Shown one piece after another: positions 55,039 through 64,000 of a stretch of 64,000 nt of DNA (positions are counted from its first letter, which is position 1; every line of letters starts with the position of its first letter). The notes below the pieces were generated by a model, which had not been told where the DNA came from, searched no databases, and saw nothing but the letters and a program-made list of their open reading frames with translations. Both the position numbers and the translations under genes were made by a program. The stretch is from Trachythela sp. YZ-2020 (lineage: Eukaryota > Cnidaria > Anthozoa > Malacalcyonacea > Clavulariidae): contig JADLSH010000388.1 of NCBI GenBank assembly GCA_016169945.1, positions 964,001 through 1,028,000 of the forward strand. Direction: 5' to 3'.

Positions 55039-58000
55039 ATGCCGAAGTACAAAGGGCCAAGAGCTGACCAAATTGCCGTTGGCCTTGGTGTGTGTGCTGC
55101 TGTTTGTGGGACTGCCTACTGTTTGCACAAATATATTTTCACACCTCCGAGTTTACCCATGGCGGAGTTAGCTAAAATGGACATCGAACACCAAGCAATC
55201 GATGTACCGGTAGGTTTGAACGTTTGACAACATTTTGTCATGCATTTTTTTAATTCAAATTTAACGTTAGTACCTGATAGTAATTGCCACGTCTTTCTAT
55301 ATTTGCTACATATAATGTAACAAATTATGTGTTAAAAATTAAAAAAACTTGAATATCGTAATTCATAAAAGCTAGTGCCTTAGTAGAGCATTCTATGTGA
55401 AATATTGCATAATCTTCACAAATGTACACGGCAATTTGTTGGCATTAAGCGTAAGCTAAAGGTATTTTCATTCAGCCATTCCACGGATATTTAGTAATCA
55501 CAATATAGTATAAGTGTGCAATCGAAAACCACTATTAATACTAGTGAGATAATATTATTTTGCAGATCAAGATTAATTAATAATTGATTCAAGTTTAACT
55601 AGTTGTATTGGGAACGTTTGCGTGGGTATTTATGGTACAATTATATAATTTGTACTTGAGCAAATCACCTTGTTTAATTAATATCTCTCAAAGCTTCCCA
55701 TCTAAGAGTCTTGTCAGCCGTGAAAAGACAGTGTTCATCAGTTGATGTGCTCTCAAAAAGGACTTGATAGTTTAATTACTAATGGTATTAAATATTAGAC
55801 AACAGACAGACTATATTTTGCGGATTAAATTCGGAGATTAATATAAATTGGGTTGCAGTAGCTATTTATATTTTGTTTGCTTGCATGGCTGCTTACATAC
55901 AAATCTGCTTTAATTTTTTTTTTTTTTAATTTTTTTATTAATTTTACAATACAAGATTGAAGGCTCAGACAACAGGACAAATAGAGTCCTAAATTAAGTC
56001 CTGCCTGACATGAATACACTACACTACATTTACATCACTATGACTTCAACTAATGTACATCTATTATAGTTACATAACGGAATCATTATGTAGACACATA
56101 TATATACATACATACATATATACATAAACATATACATATACACACATACATACACGTACATATACATACACATAAATATAAAATTCACTACAAAACATAA
56201 TACTTTCATGAACAACAATTTATAACACAAGAACGACACTTATGACAAAATGTTTTCCAAGTTCGTGGTCTGTCAACATCAAAATATGAATAAAGTTTAG
56301 TTTTATAGTGTTTGTTAAGTTTAGGAATTGTTTGGCAATGTACGATATAAATACATACAGCACCCTGGCCGTGCCAAAGATAATCATTAATGTACCATGT
56401 AAATATAATATTTATTGAGACAGATACATATAATGTAACAATTTGGGGGGACACTACTTTGGGGGACGACAATTGAAACTATCCAACTTTAAATAACTTA
56501 CAATTCACACCTTAGCAGTTACCCCCTCTGGAACGCCGAGAATGTGTAGGGGGTTCAGAACATGGCCCTCGTGTAGACTTTTTGCCACAAAGAACCTGGT
56601 TAAAGCACACATTAACAAAGGGACTGTGATACACTAGTTCAAGATTCAGCCTTCACTATCACATGGAGAAAATGAAACTGCAAGCAGCACTGCATCAAGA
56701 AAATGAAGTAATACAATTCTATTGTACCCAATGCTTTTTATGCATATTATGCATATGCATTTTAGGCTATATTATTTTGAGATATAATTATCAGTCACTT
56801 ATCAGTCTTGTATTGGTGGCTACGCGCCCTGTGCTGTATATACTATATAGCCTGCAATTATGAAACAAGTAACGTGGTAAACTCTGTAGCATAATGAGAC
56901 TGTCACCACGCTTTAATCAAAGGTTTGGGGAATGGGGATTCAGGGACCTGTTGAGTTTGTATTTTTTCTTGACCAAATTTGACCAAAATATTTTCAAAAA
57001 ACATTAAATTTGCTAACCAATTATTTCCAATTAGTTTCATCCAACAAATATGCTTTCATGAATAGAATATGCCATTTTACCCACCAGTTCTATAGAGGTG
57101 GGGGAGAGGGGAGGGGGTGGGTTGGTTGTGTTCCCCTACTTTAATGTTTTCAATTCAATGAATACTTCTTTCAAGATGACAACTAAATTTTAATGCAACT
57201 ATATAGGATATTCCAGGTGCAAAAAAAAGTATTTTTTCTGAAGAACTATTGGACTCTTATGATGGAATAACAACTGCTTATGAAGCTTATCTTAAGGGAG
57301 CTGAGATATCTGGTGAGATGAAGTTTTATTTAATATCATCATTAATTTGATTATATAATCATCACAGGGGACCTCTGACTGATATGTTTAGACTATTAGG
57401 AGTCAGCTCCCAGTAAATGATGGGACACTGTGACGTACGACAAACTGCTTTGCATCATGTAAGGACAAACACCTAACGAATAATACATCCTAAGTTTTCA
57501 GAGCCAGAAATAACGTTCAGAAATTGTCTGTCGAGAAAGTCCGACCCAAATTAAATTTGATCGCAAATTTTTAAATTAGGTTCATTTTAAAATGGGTTGG
57601 AGAAATCATGACAATAAATCTTACTTTATGGTTATGCCAAACACTATAAATTAAAGTAAAAGTGTATTAAAATTGACAATAATTGTATAGTCTTTGTGGG
57701 ATGGCACAGTCTTAACTCATTGTTTCCAGAAAACTCATGATTGGTCTCTTTTGCCCAGGCAAAACATCAACCAATTATTCAGCTTTTGGTCGGAAAGACT
57801 GTAATTTGGTCGGAAAATGTCTGATGTCCAATCATTATCTCAAGCTCTGGTTTTCATGTCCATGGTGGTCTAAATCCTACCTTAAGAACTTAAAAAAGGA
57901 TTGTTTCTCAAAACCAACAGTTATATGTTCCTTAGCTTAACACAATTGCTATCCAAGAAAATTATATCATCTTTTAGTTCATAATTTAGTCAATATATAC

Positions 58001-58762
58001 GAGATATATTCAGGATGAAAACAAGCTAACTCGATCACTAGGAGAACTATATTATAATATTATATTTTAGATAGAACAGGTAGAACATACTTTACCCATT
58101 TATATATAAGGTCCATTTAGATTTGCTCTAATATTCAATATTGTACAGTATATATTGCATATATATATGCTTTGTGCTAATATAGTGTCCATAAATTTCA
58201 TGCTAATTTTAGGTGATAAACCCTGCCTGGGGACGCAATCTAATGGCTCCTACTCATGGATTACATATAATGAGGTACTTTGCCTTGATATTTATTTTAT
58301 AGATGCCACATCTTTTAATATAGAATGCCCCCTAATGCACTAGTCAATTTGAAACCCTGCCCCTCTCCTCCCCCAGCACATGCAGGGTTAAAACAGGACT
58401 TTGCGGGGATTTACACGCCATTTGACGTTATCCATGATCTGTATAAGCCAAACTATATACCTCATTGGTTCGTGATGCTTCTGAGAGATATGTGATTGGC
58501 TTAAAGATATTTCGTCAGATCATGAAATGGCGTTATCCGTGTGTCTATGGTCTGTCCTCCATTAGATCATGGCTCTCGACCAATGAAAAGACAGATTGAA
58601 TTCAGATTACTATTATCGACCACTAGAAAGACAGATTGAACTCAGATTATTGTATTGCAGGTTTTAGAGAAAGCAGCAGATTTGGGGTCCGGAATATTGG
58701 AACTTGGATACCAACCCTCTCCTGAGACCTTCGTTGGTATTTATGCCACGAACAAAGCCGAG
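55039..58762 (+). CDS. Long-chain acyl-CoA synthetase, 5' exons only
   Basis: ACSL enzymes (ACSL1/5/6 type) activate long-chain fatty acids with ATP and CoA at ER and mitochondrial outer membranes. Four coding exons: 55039-55209, 57207-57312, 58213-58274 and 58661-58762 (phases 0, 1, 0, 0). The product starts MPKYKGPRADQIAVGLG and has an N-terminal membrane anchor (about residues 12-31). It continues with DIPGAKKSIF, the ACSL block GDKPCLGTQSNGSYSWITY and LGSGILELGYQPSPETFVGI then YATNKAE. The vertebrate counterpart continues NRPEW and then the AMP-binding core; none of those exons occurs up to 64000. Either the next intron exceeds 5.2 kb (it contains an interrupted RT and a giant inverted repeat) or the gene is broken. 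The start ATG has an AAC context and the first ~57 codons fit an anchor exon. Confidence 0.87.
56085..56180. repeat. (CATA)n-type microsatellite
   Basis: Imperfect TACATACATATA repeats in the ACSL intron 1. Confidence 0.9.
57490..57840. mobile_element. Decayed element with GTCCGACC/GGTCGGAAA motifs
   Basis: Contains AAGTCCGACCCAAATT (57538) and TTTGGTCGGAAAGACTG with GGTCGGAAAATG (57785-57815) in inverted order, resembling the subterminal repeats of the hAT-like element at 29574. Ends not resolved. Confidence 0.4.
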
Positions 58763-58856
58763 GTATGATCACATTTTTTTAAATTTCCATTTATAAATAA
58801 ACTAAAATTCGCATCAATCTAGAGATAGTTTGTGGAGATAACCCATATAAATCTAG

Positions 58857-60344
58857 CGCCATAAATGCAAACTGATATTTTTCAACAGACGTCTTCCTCT
58901 CGATATTATAATTTACGAGGTTCTAATTCCACTAAACTTTATTTGCCCGGTCCTAAGACTGAATATCTAAGTTATAGAGGGGCTAAAGTGTGGAACAGCC
59001 TTCCAGATGAATTAAGGAATAAGAAATCTCTTATTGCCTTTAAGGTGGTACACCACAACAAATTATTATTTTCTTAAAAATGGCTATTTCAATAATTTTT
59101 TTGCCCAGAACTATTCCTCTGATCAAATGATGACCAATGACACAGTTTTCAAAATTATGATTGCCATGGTTACCAATATAATTACCCTCAGCAGTCAAAG
59201 AATGGTGTCTCGATAAAAACGATTACAAGACAACCAAACATGACAAATCTTCAAAAATGGTAAAAATAGAAACCAATATATGACGTGTATGCTGTGAACT
59301 AGGATCTTTAAAAAATATTGAGTTTTAGTTATTTTTTTCTGAAGGAGTTGATGTCGCATATATTTTTATGTCTTTTCGGTCAGAAAAATAATGATTGTAC
59401 ATCATAGATTTAGCCAATTTCAAAAATCCTAGTTTACAGCATAGATAAGGTATATACAAAGCTTCACTGAAAATTTGAATTCATTTGGTTCATTGCTTTA
59501 GGAGATATCGTTTTTAGCGTACTGCTAATTAGGTCAAAATTGAAAACTGAATAAAAGCTTTTATTTACTTATACTATAAGCACAAATGAAAAATTGGACA
59601 TGGAGCTCCCCTATATTTTCAAATGCTCACAAAATATACGTTGACTAATTCGGGGTCGAAGTCACATAGCCAAACATATCCTAAACGGGAGAGGTAGGCA
59701 TATATATCATGAAAATGCCATGCTAGATTTTTTCAAAAATGTTTAACACGTACTATTTCAACATCTAAGTTTGGTTCCCAGCTGTGACCTCCGCCGTTGC
59801 CGTCTTTAAAAAGACACCAAGGTTTAACCCTTCGGTTCTTTGAAAGGTTATGGCAGATCGACTTTCGTCGGACTTTACAGGATGTCCTCAATCAGTCAAA
59901 GCCTTGAAGTGGAACCGTAATTATACAAAATATATAGCGTGAACACAATTTACTTTCACGCCATTATAACGCCTCTCCCGCCTAAATATAACCTACTTGT
60001 ACCAGTGAACTCAATTTGGTGGAGTTCACTGACTTGTACTTGGTGTAATTTGAAATAAAATCGTTTAAATTCACTATATAGGTGGGGGGGGGGGGGGGTG
60101 TAGGTGGATGTCGTTGCTATGGTGGTTACTACGGGACAAAATTTCAAACCAGCTGCTATTTTCCCCTATTTACCCATTTTCCGCCAAACAAATAGAAAAA
60201 TTAACACCAGAAAACGAAAAATGGATCATTAACGATGCATAATATGGCTAATTTCAAAATAGGATTTTCCTTTAAAATTTTGTGGTATACCACCTTAATG
60301 CAAGTAATGTGATACCTGGCCGGTTAAGTCAATTAATTAAATAA
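58857..60344 (+). pseudogene. RT C-terminal fragment interrupted by a TTAA element
   Basis: 58857-59043 reads ...SSRYYNLRGSNSTKLYLPGP then YRGAKVWNSLPDELRNKKSL, a non-LTR RT C-terminus. In the codons after SLIAF a 1.25-kb element (59044-60294) intervenes. The RT frame resumes directly after the second TTAA and stops at 60342-60344. The element therefore landed in an RT fragment that was still open to its stop codon. The 3' tail follows to about 60470. Confidence 0.8.
59044..60294. mobile_element. TTAA-flanked TIR element, 1251 bp
   Basis: Flanked by TTAA on both sides (59040-59043 and 60295-60298), the piggyBac-type target. The ends GGTGGTACACCACAACAAAT and (inverted) GGTGGTATACCACAAAATTT match, each with an inner GGTGGTAYACCAC palindrome. 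No transposase frame, so non-autonomous. Includes a (G)n tract at 60081-60098. Confidence 0.85.
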
Positions 60345-60482
60345 TTTTCCTGATTGTTTATGTTTATATTCAAAACCTTTAATTGTATCTCTTATTTATG
60401 TATGCCTTACCTTTGTAATTAGTGTAACTATTGTAATGGGCAATTCCAGCTATCGCAATGCATGCCGGTAGAAGTGGTTATT

Positions 60483-63400
60483 TTTCCATTTCGCGCCAAA
60501 TGGCGGACGGAAAATGTGTATTTTAAACGAAGCTATATTTTTACATTTTTATGCTTTATCTTTCGCTCCAAACACTGGTTTAAAAGTTGTATTTTTAGCA
60601 GAGGTGATCAGGACTCATAAACGTAAGTTTCGGCGAAATCCATTCGATAATTCGCGAGAAAATTGCTTTCGAGTTGACACAGGAGTGAAGCAAATTTGGC
60701 AAAAAGCTGGCTTCGAAAACTACTCTGTCGCACGTTTTGAAGTAAATAAAGTGATCGGTAAGAGCACTGTAGACAGCTCTGTAACCAAAGAATCTAGATT
60801 TATTGTTTTTATGTATTTCTGACTGCTTGATTTCTACGTACAGGCAGTTAAAAATCAAAATGTTTTAGCCGACATTTTGTCAACATGTCCCAGAGGCATG
60901 GCTTCACTTTGACATGGTTTGTCGCGAAAACAAACCCGGTTTACTAGCAACTTTTTCGTTATTTCCGAACAGTATTGACTGTAAAATACATCTGCTTTGC
61001 TGTTGACTTTATCTTGGCTATATTTTTGGTTGTGGCCACATGTGTTTATAGAATAGTTGCAAAAATTAGTGTTTTGGTTGCTGTGTGTATGCAAAAGGTT
61101 GTATTTTTAAGAAGCCCTTCCATTAAAATAACTGAAAATATATTATATGCAAAGTCCTTTGTCTGCCACTACTCCAGACAGTAAGTCGTGACTACCAGTG
61201 ATTGCTGAAAGTTGTTAACAAACAGCCCTTTGTCCCATGATATACTGTAGTTCAACTATAATTGTTTAGGGGCTGTTCATAAGAACCATGCTTGCTATGC
61301 CCATACCAAGATTGCTTCATATATTGTTTTATATATATCTGTAACCTTGGGGTTCAGTGTCGGCTGCAGCCAAAAAATACGACACTGCTAGTCCCACAAC
61401 ATTCGGAAGGGTTGTTGTCGTTGCAGCCCATGACTGCCCGCTTGCTAGGACCAAGGCCAGATTTTGGTGTACATGCTGGGGGAGGTGAAATAAATTTTAG
61501 GGGAGGTGCAGTGTCTATGTCCCAGGAAGAGTGGGTTCTTGAATTTTAGGGTTTGTAAAGTTGTTAATAACCTGCCCCTATTCTTCCACAAAGTTTATGG
61601 ACGTTAAGAAGTATCAATTTATTCTTTCCAACACAACTAAAACCAATATGTAAATAACTGTTGAATATGCATTCATGCAGATATGCTTACGTTAATGTAA
61701 ATGCTGTGGAAGTTGAACACCTTGGGGAAAATTAAAGGTGCATGTTGCTGACTAGGTGCATGTTGCTGCTGATCACAGTTGGTACATTCATGACAATTGT
61801 TGTAGATAAAGAGGTTAGGGTGGTTTTAGTGTGCCCAATAGTAAGAATTGGCATTTTTAAAGATTTTGTCTTTATTATTATAACGCCAACTCAAGTACCT
61901 TTGTTTACTTTTGAAGTCCAAGGTTTTATTTATTTAATTCCCACCTAAATGTCCACATGAGTTATAATTGTAGGCTGATGATGGCCTTGGCAAATCATGC
62001 TAGCTCACCTTGCAAGCTTGTCATGTGCCTAATATGTGTTGGCTATCCAAGCCAACAGAAAGAAATGATATAATCATATTTCCTGGAAAATGAAATTAGT
62101 GTATATTTTGCAAAATAGGTAATTACAGAAAATGTTCACACTCCCCCCTAAGGGAAATGGGAAGTTTGCTCACTATCTCCACTCCCCTCTTAGGAAGATA
62201 TCTCCCCCTCTTAGTAAGATGTCTTAAACAGGGACCTAAGGTGCCCCTTTGGAAGTGCCAATCTGAACCAGATTTCATCCACACCCTGTGAACTTGATAA
62301 CATTTTTAATTGATTTACTTGAGTGACATACAGTTGCAGACCCTTCATGAAGCAGCAAGAGAAGCAGAAACTGACCTGATGGTCCACAACAGTTTGGTTT
62401 GTTCACTGCCAACCCCCCTCCCTCCCTCCCAATAATAATTCACAATCTAGAATGTTTGGTGTGGATTGAAAAACGTTTGAATGTTGATGAGCACTCTTGG
62501 AACATTTGTAATTAAGCTCCTTCCCCTGTTGATTTGGAAGGATGACAATAGAAGTCTTGGAGGGGAGTCCAGACCTTTCAAGGCCTAGCCCTACCAGTTT
62601 GACCCACTTGAAAGTTTCATGTGAACCCAGTAATGTGGAGATGTTGCCTTAGTCCAACGGCCACTTAGTCACTAGCATGGCCGGATTTTGAGGGGAGCTG
62701 AGCACATCTCCTGGGATAATTTTGCACCTCCCCTGAGAATTTTTGTGCCACCCCTGGTAATTTATACACCTCCCCTTGTTAACAGTTAAATGATGTATCA
62801 AATTTAATATTGAATAATAACAGAACCATTACAACCAACTTGCCAAGTTTTGGTCAAACACAATTTCAATTGGATGAGTCACACAATCATAATGCATAAA
62901 TACATACATTACATTACATACATAAAGTAACATTTTTTACTTTACACTGCACCTCCCTTAAACTTTATTTCACCTCCCCCCAGCATGTACACCAAAATCT
63001 GGCCTTGGTCCTAGCAAGCGGGCAGTCATGGGCTGCAACGACAACCCTTCCGAATGTTGTGGGACTAGCAGTGTTGTCTATTTTTGGCTGCAGCCGACAC
63101 TGGACCCAAGGTTACAGATATATATAAAACAATATATGAAGTAATCTTGGTATGGGCATAGCTGCCATAGCAAGCATGGGTCTTATGAACAGCCCTAAAC
63201 AATTATAGTTGAACTACAGTATATCATGGGACAAAGGGCTGTTTGTTAACAACTTTCAGCAATCACTGGTAGTCACGACTTACTGTCTGGAGTAGTGGCA
63301 GACAAAGGACTTTGCATATAATATATTTTCAGTTATTTTAATGGAAGGGCTTCTTAAAAATACAACCTTTTGCATACACACAGCAACCAAAACACTAATT

Positions 63401-64000
63401 TTTGCAACTATTCTATAAACACATGTGGCCACAACCAAAAATATAGCCAAGATAAAGTCAACAGCAAAGCAGATGTATTTTACAGTCAATACTGTTCGGA
63501 AATAACGAAAAAGTTGCTAGTAAACCGGGTTTGTTTTCGCGACAAACCATGTCAAAGTGAAGCCATGCCTCTGGGACATGTTGACAAAATGTCGGCTAAA
63601 ACATTTTGATTTTTAACTGCCTGTACGTAGAAATCAAGCAGTCAGAAATACATAAAAACAATAAATCTAGATTATTTGGTTACAGAGCTCCATTTGAAGG
63701 GGTAAATTGTCTACAGTGCTCTTACCGATCACTTTATTTACTTCAAAACGTGCGACAGAGTAGTTTTCGAAGCCAGCTTTTTGCCAAATTTGCTTCACTC
63801 CTGTGTCAACTCGAAAGCAATTTTCTCGCGAATTATCGAATGGATTTCGCCGAAACTTACGTTTATGAGTCCTGATCACCTCTGCTAAAAATACAACTTT
63901 TAAACCAGTGTTTGGAGTGAAAGATAAAGCATAAAAATGTAAAAATATAGCTTCGTTTAAAATACACATTTTCCGTCCGCCATTTGGCGCGAAATGGAAA
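60483..64000. mobile_element. Giant inverted repeat, ~1.05-kb arms, reaching window end
   Basis: The left arm 60483-61530 and right arm 62940-64000 are inverted copies with very few differences. A 69-codon frame (60975-61184 plus, 63280-63489 minus) is identical in both. The arms differ by a ~25-bp insertion near 63690 and small changes at the inner ends. The ~1.4-kb centre has no recognised gene. It lies in the ACSL intron, or just after a broken ACSL gene. Confidence 0.92.
60514..60822 (+). other. Open frame in the inverted-repeat arm
   Basis: 102 codons (MCILNEAIFLHFYALSFAPN ... KRKFRRNPFDNSRENCFRVD ... GKSTVD), repeated inverted at 63667-63969. The basic KRKFRRNPF region looks protein-like, but the start is AT-rich and no family is recognised. 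It could be a fragment of a transposon protein. Confidence 0.25.

Noticed and set aside
60975..61184. Conserved 69-residue protein found twice (60975 and 63280)
   Set aside because: The identity comes from the inverted repeat as a whole, non-coding flanks included, so it is not evidence for selection on a protein.

Overview
This window is nuclear DNA from an animal, most likely a cnidarian (inference). The genes have many GT-AG introns and encode conserved metazoan proteins (IFT56, RhoGDI, protein disulfide isomerase, LYRM7, long-chain acyl-CoA synthetase). The sequence between them is AT-rich and packed with hairpin/TIR elements, CR1/jockey-like retrotransposon 3' ends and tRNA-derived SINEs; one SINE carries a body block resembling the conserved Nin-DC SINE domain. 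There is no operon structure, and no organelle, bacterial or viral genome.

Layout. 1-4223 is intron and repeats. 4224-7449 (+) holds the last four coding exons of IFT56/TTC26. 8534-13704 (-) and 20476-23425 (-) are two complete five-exon RhoGDI genes, products of a segmental duplication, separated by SINEs, foldback elements, retrotransposon scraps and a few orphan exons. 27138-32814 (+) is a complete seven-exon protein disulfide isomerase with a perfect ER-stress element (CCAAT-N9-CCACG) upstream. 33791-36859 (+) is a two-exon LYRM7 with a 21-nt first coding exon. 37-47.6 kb is transposon-rich, including a ~5.07 kb element with ~160 bp inverted ends and a minisatellite related to those ends. 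47666-52366 (+) is a polysaccharide lyase family 8 (chondroitinase ABC-type) gene in two long exons. 55039-58762 (+) holds the first four coding exons of an ACSL-type acyl-CoA synthetase, whose remainder must lie beyond the right edge. 60483-64000 is a giant inverted repeat with ~1.05 kb, almost identical arms.

The host genes are unrelated in function: cilium transport (IFT56), Rho GTPase control (RhoGDI x2), ER folding (PDI), mitochondrial complex III assembly (LYRM7), extracellular glycosaminoglycan cleavage (PL8 lyase) and fatty-acid activation (ACSL). The most notable points are the animal PL8 lyase with its likely catalytic residues kept, the RhoGDI pair whose coding exons differ more than their flanks, a set of hairpin elements sharing an AGCCTG-type end and 9-10 bp target duplications but unrelated stems, several unrelated hairpin elements that each carry a degenerate telomere-like (TTAGGG) core, and the canonical ERSE before the PDI gene. 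Exon limits come from reading splice signals and codon phase by eye; no transcript or database evidence was available.
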